From the NCBI GenBank assembly GCA_050331295.1, contig JBHJGZ010000011.1, forward strand, positions 1-64,000: a DNA stretch of 64,000 bases, given 5' to 3'. The DNA comes from Kuafuiihalomonas sp050331295 (GTDB lineage: Bacteria; Myxococcota; Kuafuiibacteriia; Kuafuiibacteriales; Kuafuiibacteriaceae). Under the pieces are notes generated by a model, which was not told the DNA's origin, made no database searches, and saw only the letters and a list, made by a program, of their open reading frames with translations. Numbering within the stretch: the first letter of the stretch is position 1; each line of letters begins with the position of its first letter. Both the position numbers and the translations under genes were made by a program. Positions 28,154 through 40,350 of the stretch are shown piece after piece.

Positions 28154-29431
28154 TCAGCGGCGGAAGACCTCCGAGCCCGCGTAGCGGGCGGACGGTCCCA
28201 GCTCTTCCTCGATCCGAAGCAGCTGGTTGTACTTGGCGGTCCGGTCGGAGCGGGAAAGTGAGCCTGTCTTGATCTGGCTGGCCGAAGTACCCACCGCAAA
28301 GTCCGCAATGGTCGAATCTTCGGTTTCGCCGGACCGGTGGCTCACGATCATCGCGTATCCGTGGGCCTGTCCCAGCGCCATCGTATCGAGGGTTTCGGTC
28401 AAGCTTCCGATCTGGTTCACCTTCACGAGCACGGCGTTGGCGCACCGCCGCTCGATGCCTTGCTGAAGCCGCTGCACGTTCGTGACGAACAGGTCATCGC
28501 CCACGAGCTGGCATCGATCGCCGACCTGTTCGGTCAAGGTGGTCCACGCCTCCCAGTCATCCTCCCCGAGTCCGTCTTCGATGGAGACGATGGGAAAATC
28601 GGAAACCAGCTCGGACAAGTAGTCCACCATCTGCTTCGGCTCCAACACCCGATTCTCCGAGGCGAGCCGATAGTTGGCTCCATCCATGAGCTCGTTGGCC
28701 GCAACGTCGAGGGCCAAACCGATGTCGTCCCCGGGCACGTAACCGGCGCCCTTGATGGCCTCCATCAGCAGCTCCAAGGCTTCTCGGTTCGAGCCGAGGT
28801 CGGGAGCGAAGCCACCCTCGTCTCCTACTGCGGTCGAGAACTTCTTGCCCCTCAGGATCTTCTTGAGATGGTGAAAGGTCTCGGCGCCCCAGCGCAAAGC
28901 CTCCGAAAAGCTATCGGCCCCGTACGGGACCAACATGAACTCTTGGATGTCCAAGGCGTTGTCGGCGTGCTCACCGCCGTTGATGACGTTCATGAGGGGC
29001 ACCGGGAGGCGGCGCGCATTGACGCCGCCGAGGTAACGGTAAAGCGGCAGTTCGAACGCACTGGCGGCCGCCCGTGCGCATGCCATGCTGACCCCGAGGA
29101 TCGCATTGGCCCCGAGCCTCGACTTGTTGTCGGTGCCATCCAGCGACAGCAGCGTGGCATCGATGTCGTACGGATCGGATGCGTCGTAGCCGAGAAGAGC
29201 CGGAGCGATCTCGTCGTTGACGGCGGTCACCGCCTTCTGCACGCCTTTCCCGCCATAGCGTTCCGGGTCGTCGTCCCGAAGTTCCAAGGCTTCGTGCGCG
29301 CCGGTCGATGCTCCAGAGGGCACCGCAAAGCGCCCTCGGGCTCCGGAAGACAAACCGATTTCAACTTCGACGGTTGGGTTGCCCCGGCTGTCCAAGATCT
29401 CTCGAGCGTGGATGTGCGTGATGTCCAGCAT
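28154..29431 (-). CDS. eno: enolase
   Basis: 425 residues, the usual length. It converts 2-phosphoglycerate to phosphoenolpyruvate. Visible signatures are S-G-A-S-T-G-x-x-E-A near the N-terminus, G-D-E-G-G-F-A-P, the catalytic Lys in V-K-V-N-Q-I-G-S-L-T-E-T, and S-H-R-S-G-E-T-E-D. An AAGGGG ribosome-binding site precedes the ATG. It lies in a minus-strand run with glpX, so two glycolysis/gluconeogenesis enzymes sit together. Confidence 0.98.
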   Translation of the reverse strand: MLDITHIHAREILDSRGNPTVEVEIGLSSGARGRFAVPSGASTGAHEALELRDDDPERYGGKGVQKAVTAVNDEIAPALLGYDASDPYDIDATLLSLDGTDNKSRLGANAILGVSMACARAAASAFELPLYRYLGGVNARRLPVPLMNVINGGEHADNALDIQEFMLVPYGADSFSEALRWGAETFHHLKKILRGKKFSTAVGDEGGFAPDLGSNREALELLMEAIKGAGYVPGDDIGLALDVAANELMDGANYRLASENRVLEPKQMVDYLSELVSDFPIVSIEDGLGEDDWEAWTTLTEQVGDRCQLVGDDLFVTNVQRLQQGIERRCANAVLVKVNQIGSLTETLDTMALGQAHGYAMIVSHRSGETEDSTIADFAVGTSASQIKTGSLSRSDRTAKYNQLLRIEEELGPSARYAGSEVFRR

Positions 29432-29470
29432 GACGGTGACCCCTTTGTGGGCGCCATACCAGGACCCAGC

Positions 29471-29734
29471 TCAGAGGTCGATGCGAATGGTTGTCTCTTC
29501 TTCAGCCGGAGGGGTGTCTTCGTCCTCGTCCGCATCATCCCGCACGGGAGGATCAGGCTGCTCCGAACGCTCGGAGCGCTCCGAACGTTCCGGATCGATA
29601 TGGATCCGGGGACGGTCCCGCTCCGTCTTGCGATGCTCTCCATCTCGCTTGAGCGCGTCTATGATGTACGCGTCGAGCACCTCACCTCCATGATCCTCAT
29701 CGATCCAGCGCGCGAGCAAGCTTGGGGGAAGCAC
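29471..29734 (-). CDS. small highly charged protein between glpX and eno
   Basis: 87 residues. The N-terminal half is helical. The C-terminal half is disordered, with a repeated S-E-R motif and then an Asp/Glu run. The GTG start is supported by a strong GAGGAGGGAGG site six bases upstream. It fits between glpX (27 bases) and eno (39 bases) on the same strand. No family was recognised. Confidence 0.6.
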   Translation of the reverse strand: MLPPSLLARWIDEDHGGEVLDAYIIDALKRDGEHRKTERDRPRIHIDPERSERSERSEQPDPPVRDDADEDEDTPPAEEETTIRIDL

Positions 29735-29761
29735 CCAGCCTCCCTCCTCGAACCCATCGCT

Positions 29762-30757
29762 TCAAAGGACGCCGAAATTGGGCCGTTGGTCGAATCGATG
29801 ATGAGCTTCAATGAATCGCACCGTCCGCGTTTTGCTCCTCATGACGCAGCTATAGGTCAAGGCCCCACCTCGCCGAAATCGCACCCCCTTGAGGAAATCG
29901 CCATCGGTTATCCCAGTTGCGGAGAACAGGATCTCACCATTCACGAGGTCTTCGAGGGTCAGAATCTGGCTGGGGTCTTCAACCCCCACTCGCTTGGCCC
30001 GCTCAGCCTCTTCCAGATTCCGGGGCTTTAACCGACCCATCATGTCGCCGCCCACGCAGTGCAGGGCCGCGGCGGCCAGAACCCCTTCGGGGGCGCCTCC
30101 CGCCCCCATGAGCATGTCGATACCGGTCTCTTCCTCCCGACAGGTCGCGATGGCGGCGGAAATGTCTCCGTCCGAGATGAGTCGGATCCGGGCCCCGGCT
30201 TCCCGAACCTCCCGAATCAGCTGTTCGTGTCGCGGCCGGTTCAGCACGACGACCGTGAGGTCCTGGACGTAGACACCCTTCGCATCGGCCACCGCCTGCA
30301 GGTTCCATGTGGGTGACTGATCGATATCGATGATCCCTCGCCCCGCGGGCCCCACCGCTATCTTGTCCATGTACATGTCCGGCGCCCGGAAGAAGTGTCC
30401 GCCCCGGGTCATGGCCAGGACCGACAAGGCGTTCGGCTGACCGGTCGAGCACATCCGGCTGCTCTCCAGAGGATCGACGGCGATCTCGATCAGGGGGTCG
30501 TCTCCTTCCCATCGCCCAACCTTCTCCCCGACGAACAATTGAGGAGCCTCGTCCGGCTCCCCCTCGCCGATCACCAGGGTGCCGGCGATCTCGAGACTGT
30601 TGAAGGCGCGGCGCATGGCTTCGGCCGCGGCGTTCTCCGACGCATGCACGTCGCCCCGACCCATCGTCCGCGCAGATGCGATGGCCGCCGCCTCGGTGAC
30701 GCGAATCGCATCGAGGGCGAGGTTTCGCTCCTTGGCTTGTTCACGCGTCATCACCAT
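29762..30757 (-). CDS. glpX: class II fructose-1,6-bisphosphatase
   Basis: About 331 residues. It hydrolyses fructose-1,6-bisphosphate in gluconeogenesis and belongs to the Li+-sensitive phosphatase superfamily. Seen are G-E-G-E-x-D-E-A-P, V-D95-P-L-E-S-S-R-M, G-Q-P-N-A-L, I-S-D-G-D and G-G-x-P-E-G-V-L-A-A-A. In the metal-site motif the usual D-P-x-E-G-T reads D-P-L-E-S-S; Ser is tolerated at the Gly position in the wider superfamily. The ATG at 30757 (or 30751) overlaps the end of the upstream thioesterase gene. Confidence 0.93.
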   Translation of the reverse strand: MVMTREQAKERNLALDAIRVTEAAAIASARTMGRGDVHASENAAAEAMRRAFNSLEIAGTLVIGEGEPDEAPQLFVGEKVGRWEGDDPLIEIAVDPLESSRMCSTGQPNALSVLAMTRGGHFFRAPDMYMDKIAVGPAGRGIIDIDQSPTWNLQAVADAKGVYVQDLTVVVLNRPRHEQLIREVREAGARIRLISDGDISAAIATCREEETGIDMLMGAGGAPEGVLAAAALHCVGGDMMGRLKPRNLEEAERAKRVGVEDPSQILTLEDLVNGEILFSATGITDGDFLKGVRFRRGGALTYSCVMRSKTRTVRFIEAHHRFDQRPNFGVL

Positions 30758-31157
30758 GTTCGAGCTTCTCCCGGATCGAGGGCGGCAATCGACATACCGC
30801 TCCATCCCTGCTCACACAAGCATGTCGCGTTTCGCCGGTGGCGACCAGAACTCCATCGTCGACCTTCCGCAATTCATAGCCGATCCGGAGAGTGTGACTG
30901 CCAACGTGCGCAATGAAAGTTCGCAATTCGAGCTCATCATCGTATCCGGCTGGCGCACGATAACGCGCCGAGGCGTCGACCACCGGCAGCATCAGTCCTT
31001 CGTTCTCTTCGACATCGCGATACACAATCCCGGCAAAGCGAAGCAGCTCATTGCGCCCCGCCTCAAAGAAGCGAAAGTATGTGGCGTAATACACGACACC
31101 CATTCGGTCGGTATCACCGTAGATGACGCGAAAGCGATGCCGATTGGAAAGACTCAT
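30741..31157 (-). CDS. acyl-CoA thioesterase, YbgC/4HBT family
   Basis: 138 residues with a hot-dog fold. The signature Y-G-D-T-D17-x-M-G-V-V-Y-Y near the N-terminus carries the catalytic Asp, followed by the long helix F-F-E-A-G-R-N-E. It hydrolyses short or 4-hydroxybenzoyl-type acyl-CoA thioesters. Its 3' end overlaps the glpX start, so the genes are probably co-transcribed. Substrate preference cannot be read from the sequence. Confidence 0.9.
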   Translation of the reverse strand: MSLSNRHRFRVIYGDTDRMGVVYYATYFRFFEAGRNELLRFAGIVYRDVEENEGLMLPVVDASARYRAPAGYDDELELRTFIAHVGSHTLRIGYELRKVDDGVLVATGETRHACVSRDGAVCRLPPSIREKLEHGDDA

Positions 31158-31230
31158 CGCGTCGTAACCTTGGTCCTCGGAGCGACGAGCGACCTTCGCA
31201 AAACATCTTGCGTGTTCCGATTCGATTCCA

Positions 31231-33699
31231 TCAACCGACCTCGGCCAGGCTCAGGCGATGACCGAACCGACGCAAAAGCTCGGTTCGGAGGTCGTGATGG
31301 CGAGGATGAGACAGCGACGGATCCTCATCGATGATGCGTTGCGCCCGCTCACGCGCCTGTTCGACGACCGATGCATCGCGGACCAGGTCGGCCAAAACCA
31401 GGTCTGGAAGGCCGGATTGGCGGGTCCCTAGGATTTCGCCCGGTCCGCGGAGTTCCAAGTCTCGCTGGGCCACTTCGAAGCCATCCGATGACATCTGCAG
31501 AACGTCCAGACGTGAACGAGCTTCGGGGCGGGCGCACACCAGGAAACAGGCCCCTGGGCAGGTTCCTCGTCCGACACGGCCTCGCAGCTGATGAAGCTGA
31601 CTGAGTCCAAATCGGTCCGCACCCTCGATGACCATCACCGTAGCGTTGGGCACATCTACCCCTACTTCGATGACCGTCGTGGCCACCAGGACCTGGATCT
31701 GATTTTGCGCAAACCGAGTCATGACCTTGGTCTTCTCGTCCGACTTCATGCGACCGTGGAGGAGCCCGACCTCGAAATCGGAGAATCGTTCCGTCAGCTC
31801 CTCCGCCGCCTCCGTGGCCGCCTTCAGGTCCAGCTTCTCACTCGTCTCCACGAGCGGATACACGATGTAGGCCTGTCGACCGGCTGACGCCTCCGACTCA
31901 ATCACTGCGTAGGCCGTACGTACCTCATCTCCGACGCACACGTGGGTCGTGACCGGGGTCCGACCGGGAGGCATCTCGTCGATCACGGACACTTGAAGGT
32001 CGCCGTACGCGGTCAACGCCAACGTTCGGGGAATCGGGGTTGCGGTCATGACCAGCACATCCGGCTCCAGCTCCTTGGCCTTCGCCCGAAGGCGAGCGCG
32101 CTGTTCGACCCCAAAGCGATGCTGTTCATCTATCACCACGAGACCCAAGTCCCGAAACGCGACGTCCGGCTCCAGCAGTGCGTGGGTGCCGATCACCACG
32201 TCGACATGACCGGTCCGCATCCAACGGAGGAGCGACGCTCTGGACTTGGTGGACGTCGAGCCGGTGAGAAGGGCCACCCGATAGCCGTGGCTTTGGAGAT
32301 CTCGGCTCGCGCTTCGGAAGTGTTGCTCCGCCAAGACCTCGGTCGGCGCGAGCAGCGCCACCTGTCGGCCTCCATCCTTGACCACCGCGGCGGCGAGCAT
32401 CGCCACTGCGGTCTTTCCGGAACCGACATCTCCCAGGAGCAGTCGGTTCATCGGCCGCGGGGCCTCCAGGTCCCGAGCGATCTCGGCCGACACCCGTTCT
32501 TGGGCCGACGTGAGCTCGAACGAGAAGAGCTGCGCAGCTCGATCCTTCCACTGCGACGCGGCCGAGTGGGAGAGGCCCGGCACCGAAGCCCGGAGACTCC
32601 GCTGGATGACGAGTGCCAGCTGGAAATAGAGGAGCTCGTCGAACACCAGTCGATTGCGCATCTGTTCCAGCCGCTCTGCGCTCGCGCCTCCGGTGCCGTG
32701 GGCTTCCATGACGGCCTTCGAAAGTTCGGGTAGACGATGCGCCTCCAAGATCTCGGGCGGAATCGGATCATGCACCTGGTGGGCGCAGGTCGCTGCCACC
32801 CGCTGCACGACGTTCCGCAGCGTCCGCGCCGGAATCCCCTCGACGTCGGGGTACACGGGAACGATCCCTCCGGTCGGAGGTCCACCGACGTCGTCGAGCT
32901 CCGGGTGGACCATCTGGTGCATCGAGCCGAAACGGGTCACTGCACCCGTCACCCTGACTCGATGGCCGGGCGCAAAGCGCTCTTCCATCATCCGCTGACG
33001 AAATCGAAAAAATCGAAGGGTGAGACGACCGCTCCCGTCGCCGATTACCACCTCGAAGATCCTCCTCCCCCGACCGGCCATGCGAGCCCGAGCCATGATG
33101 ACCTCGCCCTCCACCATGGCCCGATCCCCGTCCGTGATGGACGCAATGGGGCGAACCGTGCCCCGGTCTTCGTAGGTTCGCGGAAGCAAGAACAAGAGGT
33201 CTTGCACGGTCAGTATCCCCTTCTTCGACAATCGTTCCGCGGTCTTGGGCCCGACGCCGACCATCCGGGTAAGGAGCGTGGCCGGCGTGGCCTGCGACGG
33301 AGGCACGCGACCACCAGGAGCAGGCGGATCGGCCGAACCGGCAGGAAGAGCCGGAGCCGCGGCCAAGAGAGCACGAGGTCGTGGTTGGTTCCCCCGAGAC
33401 CTTTTCGCGCCCCCTTCCTCCCCACCGGACCCTGATTTCACGGCTTCGCCCGTCGCGCGGCTCAACACCTCCAGCATCCGTGACACTCGTAGCTTCTTTT
33501 CGTCGAGCTCTGCCGCGTCGAAGCCACATATCAGCGATTCCAGCTCGCTTCGGGCCGCGTCCTGCAAGACGCTGGACGCGCGATGCATCTGGGACCGAAG
33601 CATGTGTTCAGCCGATTTGAGGATCTCGAGGTTCGAGAAATCGTTTCGGGCTGCAAATTCCAAGGGACGCCGAAGCGCGGCCAGCGATGCGTCCTCCAT
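31231..33699 (-). CDS. recG: ATP-dependent DNA helicase RecG
   Basis: 822 residues, about 130 longer than E. coli RecG. It regresses stalled replication forks and processes branched DNA. Domains are an N-terminal extension (1 to about 150, with a Pro/Ala-rich linker), the wedge/OB domain (about 160-320), helicase motif I G-D-V-G-S-G-K-T near 420, motif II D-E-Q-H-R-F-G near 520, and the motif VI region Q-L-H-Q-L-R-G-R-V-G-R-G. Extra N-terminal segments occur in RecG of several phyla. It begins 21 bases after greA. Confidence 0.96.
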   Translation of the reverse strand: MEDASLAALRRPLEFAARNDFSNLEILKSAEHMLRSQMHRASSVLQDAARSELESLICGFDAAELDEKKLRVSRMLEVLSRATGEAVKSGSGGEEGGAKRSRGNQPRPRALLAAAPALPAGSADPPAPGGRVPPSQATPATLLTRMVGVGPKTAERLSKKGILTVQDLLFLLPRTYEDRGTVRPIASITDGDRAMVEGEVIMARARMAGRGRRIFEVVIGDGSGRLTLRFFRFRQRMMEERFAPGHRVRVTGAVTRFGSMHQMVHPELDDVGGPPTGGIVPVYPDVEGIPARTLRNVVQRVAATCAHQVHDPIPPEILEAHRLPELSKAVMEAHGTGGASAERLEQMRNRLVFDELLYFQLALVIQRSLRASVPGLSHSAASQWKDRAAQLFSFELTSAQERVSAEIARDLEAPRPMNRLLLGDVGSGKTAVAMLAAAVVKDGGRQVALLAPTEVLAEQHFRSASRDLQSHGYRVALLTGSTSTKSRASLLRWMRTGHVDVVIGTHALLEPDVAFRDLGLVVIDEQHRFGVEQRARLRAKAKELEPDVLVMTATPIPRTLALTAYGDLQVSVIDEMPPGRTPVTTHVCVGDEVRTAYAVIESEASAGRQAYIVYPLVETSEKLDLKAATEAAEELTERFSDFEVGLLHGRMKSDEKTKVMTRFAQNQIQVLVATTVIEVGVDVPNATVMVIEGADRFGLSQLHQLRGRVGRGTCPGACFLVCARPEARSRLDVLQMSSDGFEVAQRDLELRGPGEILGTRQSGLPDLVLADLVRDASVVEQARERAQRIIDEDPSLSHPRHHDLRTELLRRFGHRLSLAEVG

Positions 33700-33720
33700 C
33701 GAGCTCTCCTCCCCAGAGAA

Positions 33721-34186
33721 CTAGACGAACTCGACGTCTATGATTTCGTATTCCTTGGCTCCGGACTTCGGAAGACGAACCGTGGTGGTGTCGCCGACTC
33801 GGCGACCGATCATGGCCCGAGCCATGGGAGCCGTGACGGAGATCTTTCCTTCCTTGATGTCCGCCTCTTCGACACCGACGATCTGATATCGAGACTCTTC
33901 TTCCGTCTCCACATCCATGACCGTGACGGTTGCGCCAAACACGACCTTCTCTCCCGAAAGTTCGCTGGGATTGATGACCTCCGCCAAAGCGAGCTTGCTT
34001 TCCAGCTCCTTGATTCGGCCTTCGATGAAAGCCTGCTTCTCTTTGGCCGCGTGGTATTCGGCGTTCTCACTCAGGTCCCCGTGGGCTCTGGCCTCCTCGA
34101 TGTCCTGACTCACCTTCACGCGTTGGACGGTCTTCAGATCCTTGAGTTCCTCTTTGAGCCTCTGGTAGCCCGTGACGGTCATTGGT

Positions 34187-34200
<14 letters not shown>
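33721..34200 (-). CDS. greA: transcription elongation factor GreA
   Basis: 159 residues, the family length. An N-terminal antiparallel coiled coil (about 10-80, with the tip motif G-D-L-S-E-N-A-E-Y) enters the RNA polymerase secondary channel and stimulates cleavage of backtracked RNA; an FKBP-like C-terminal domain follows. The first ATG (34200) lies inside the end of carB; an ATG at 34182 just after the carB stop is the alternative start. Confidence 0.97.
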
Positions 34201-37444
<3,244 letters not shown>

Positions 37445-37547
37445 TGAAGGTCAGCCTCCGCTGGGGTGCTTCGGGGCGCACGCCTCGGGCACGAAACCGC
37501 TAGCGGCCGCCGGCGGTCAACCGAATCAGAAAGGGGATGGGAGATGA

Positions 37548-39641
37548 TCACCCGGCGATGAGCGGCGCGATCACCAGGGCCACCACGCTCATCAGCTTGA
37601 CCAAAATGTTCAGGGAGGGGCCCGCGGTGTCTTTGAAGGGGTCGCCGACGGTATCGCCGGTCACGGCCGCCGTATGCTTGTCCGAACCCTTGCCGGTATT
37701 CTTTTCTGCATTTCGGGGCTCTTCTTCCACCTGCTTTTTCGCGTTGTCCCAGGCACCACCCGCGTTGGCCATGAAGATCGCCATGGCCACGCCCGAAGCG
37801 GTCACACCCGCCAACATTCCGGCGAGGGCGGTCTTGTCCCAGAATCCGACCAGAACCGGCAAGACCACCGCCATCAGGCCAGGCGCCATCATGCGCTGCA
37901 GCGCGGCGGCGGTCGAAATGTCCACGCAACGCGCGTAGTCGGCGGTGGCGGTTCCTTCCATCAACCCGGGAATCTCGCGGAACTGGCGCCGCACTTCCTT
38001 GATCATGTCGTTGGCGGCAGACCCCACCGCCCGCATGGCCATGGACGAGAAAAGGAACGGAAGCATCGCTCCGACGAACAGACCCGCCATGACCACGGGA
38101 TTGGAAACGTCGATGGAATCGATCCGAGCGGCCTTCTGGAAGGCAGAAAAGAGCGCGAGGGCGGTGAGCGCCGCCGAGGCGATGGCGAAGCCTTTTCCGA
38201 TGGCCGCGGTGGTGTTGCCGACCGCGTCCAGGTTGTCGGTTCGTTCCCGGACTTCGGGCGGCAGATGGCTCATTTCCGCAATCCCGCCTGCATTGTCGGC
38301 GATCGGCCCATACGCATCCACGGCCAGCTGGATCCCGGTGGTGGAGAGCATACCCAGAGCGGCGATGGCGATGCCGTACAGGCCACAGCTCTGATAGGCC
38401 AAGACCACCGCCAGCGCGATGAGCAGCATCGGCAGTGCGGTGGACTGCATGCCCACCGCGAGGCCCGAAATGATGTTGGTGGCCGGACCGGTCTCGGAGT
38501 CGGCGACGATGGTGTTTACCGGGCCTCGGTGTTTCGCGCAGTAGTACTCGGTGATGACGCCAACCAGGATGCCCACCACCAGCCCGGCGACGGTGGCGAT
38601 GAACACGTTGAGGCCGTTGATCTTGGTTCCCGGAATGCCCTCCGAGCCCAGGATGGCTTCGGCCACGAAGTACGTCGCGACCAGCATGACGCCTGCGGCT
38701 CCAAACGTGCCTCGGTTGAGGGCAGACTGTGGATTGCCGCCTTCGCTGGTGCGGACGAGGAAGGTCCCGCCGATGGAGACCAGAATGCCGACCGCAGCCA
38801 GCACCATCGGAAGGACGATGGCTTCGAACGCCCGATCCGGATACTCGATGCCGTACGATGCGGCGATCACCATGGCGCCGATGATCGCGCCCACGTACGA
38901 CTCGAAAAGGTCTGCCCCCATACCGGCCACGTCGCCCACGTTGTCACCGACGTTGTCCGCGATGGTGGCGGGGTTTCGGGGGTCGTCCTCAGGAATGCCT
39001 TGCTCGACTTTTCCCACCAGGTCTGCGCCGACGTCGGCCGCCTTGGTGTAAATGCCGCCGCCCACGCGGGCGAACAGAGCGATGGACGACGCCCCCAGCG
39101 AAAATCCGGAGATGACGGCGAGAGTTTTGCCATGGTCGATGGCGCCGCTTGCGGTCTGGAACAACTGGCCCTCGTAGTAGCCCACCAAGAGCAGTCCGAG
39201 ACCCATCAGCGCGAGACCGACGACGCACATGCCCATCACTGCCCCGCCCCGAAACGCCACCGCCAGTGCCGGGGCGAGGCCAATGCGGGCGGCCGCGCTG
39301 GTGCGCACGTTGGCTTCCGTCGCGACCCGCATCCCGAAGAAGCCGGCCAGCCCGGAGCACAAGGCGCCGAGGACAAAGGAAGCGGCAACGAGCGGACTGG
39401 AGTCCGGTCGACCTGCGTTCGCGATCCCCAGCAGCACCGCCACGACCACCACGAAGATGCCGAGGATCCGATATTCACGCGAAAGAAACGCCATCGCGCC
39501 CTGCCGGATGTAGGAACCGATGTTGCGCATCTCGTCGGTTCCGGTCTCTCGAGCATTGATCCAGCGCGAGGAGATGAAGGCGTAAATCAGAGCGACGAGT
39601 CCGGCGGCGGGGACCGTCATCAACATGACCTGGGGTGTCAT
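37548..39641 (-). CDS. hppA: membrane-bound ion-pumping pyrophosphatase, K+-dependent type
   Basis: 697 residues with about sixteen membrane helices. It couples pyrophosphate hydrolysis to H+ or Na+ export. The substrate motif D-D-P-R-N-P-A-T-I-A-D-N-V-G-D-N-V-G-D is complete. The sequence G475-N-T-T-A-A-I-G-K-G carries Ala where K+-independent enzymes have Lys, which marks the K+-dependent class; whether H+ or Na+ is pumped cannot be decided by eye. It is divergent from a TPR lipoprotein gene across 70 bases. Confidence 0.95.
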   Translation of the reverse strand: MTPQVMLMTVPAAGLVALIYAFISSRWINARETGTDEMRNIGSYIRQGAMAFLSREYRILGIFVVVVAVLLGIANAGRPDSSPLVAASFVLGALCSGLAGFFGMRVATEANVRTSAAARIGLAPALAVAFRGGAVMGMCVVGLALMGLGLLLVGYYEGQLFQTASGAIDHGKTLAVISGFSLGASSIALFARVGGGIYTKAADVGADLVGKVEQGIPEDDPRNPATIADNVGDNVGDVAGMGADLFESYVGAIIGAMVIAASYGIEYPDRAFEAIVLPMVLAAVGILVSIGGTFLVRTSEGGNPQSALNRGTFGAAGVMLVATYFVAEAILGSEGIPGTKINGLNVFIATVAGLVVGILVGVITEYYCAKHRGPVNTIVADSETGPATNIISGLAVGMQSTALPMLLIALAVVLAYQSCGLYGIAIAALGMLSTTGIQLAVDAYGPIADNAGGIAEMSHLPPEVRERTDNLDAVGNTTAAIGKGFAIASAALTALALFSAFQKAARIDSIDVSNPVVMAGLFVGAMLPFLFSSMAMRAVGSAANDMIKEVRRQFREIPGLMEGTATADYARCVDISTAAALQRMMAPGLMAVVLPVLVGFWDKTALAGMLAGVTASGVAMAIFMANAGGAWDNAKKQVEEEPRNAEKNTGKGSDKHTAAVTGDTVGDPFKDTAGPSLNILVKLMSVVALVIAPLIAG

Positions 39642-39711
39642 TGCGCCGAGGGGGTATGGTGAATCCGAGCCGTGGCGTCAAGATCAACTTCGGGTCATTT
39701 TTCGCAATCAT

Positions 39712-40341
39712 ATGGAGGCTACGAGGCAGTTTGGCAGCATCTCCGGCCTCGCGGTCGTCGCCGCGTTGAATACGGTCGGCTGTCCTTCGGATCCCCTCGC
39801 CGCAGCGCGACACCTGGAGCACGAGGGACGACTGGAGGAAGCGGCCGCCGCATTCGTTCGGGTGGCTCGGTCGGATCCTGCCAATCTGGCTGCTTGGGAC
39901 GGGGCAGTCAGGATCCAGTGTGAAACTCGAATCGACGTTTCGGCGTGCCTGAACGTTCTGGACCTGGAACTCGACCTCCTCGGGAACCTCCACCGCCACC
40001 ACGACACCCTCGCGACATCGCTGGAGAAGCGGGCTCGCGCCCGCCTCGAGAAGGGTTTCGTGGGCGCCGCGGCCGAGGACCTGGAGCGTGCCCGCGCGGC
40101 GGCGCCGAGCAAGGCGTCGGTATGGGCTGCCCTGGCGCGAGTGCACCTGGCTCGAGGTCGGCTCGCCGAGGCCCGGGGCGCCCTGGAGGAGGCGCGAAGG
40201 CGAGAGCCCCGCTGGCCCGAGCTCGAAATGCTCTATCGATGGCTTCACGCTGCCACCGCCAGCGCAGCCGCTTCTCGCCCCGAGGCTGCCTCCCACAGGC
40301 AGGAAGAAGGGTTCGGGGGCGCTCCTGCCGAGGCGAACTGA
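39712..40341 (+). CDS. putative TPR lipoprotein
   Basis: 209 residues from the ATG at 39712, the first start that places a hydrophobic signal (ending T-V-G-C) at the N-terminus. It contains three or four TPR-like helix pairs with Ala/Leu/Arg-rich composition and a disordered C-terminal tail. The lipobox lacks the preferred Leu at -3, so lipidation is only likely. It converges with the phosphatidylserine decarboxylase-like gene nine bases away. Confidence 0.6.
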   Translation: MEATRQFGSISGLAVVAALNTVGCPSDPLAAARHLEHEGRLEEAAAAFVRVARSDPANLAAWDGAVRIQCETRIDVSACLNVLDLELDLLGNLHRHHDTLATSLEKRARARLEKGFVGAAAEDLERARAAAPSKASVWAALARVHLARGRLAEARGALEEARRREPRWPELEMLYRWLHAATASAAASRPEAASHRQEEGFGGAPAEAN

Positions 40342-40350
40342 CCCGCGGCC

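Noticed and set aside
37674..39662. A 662-codon frame opposite hppA
   Set aside because: hppA is unmistakable on the other strand; the antisense reading is charged low-complexity sequence typical of high-GC shadow frames.
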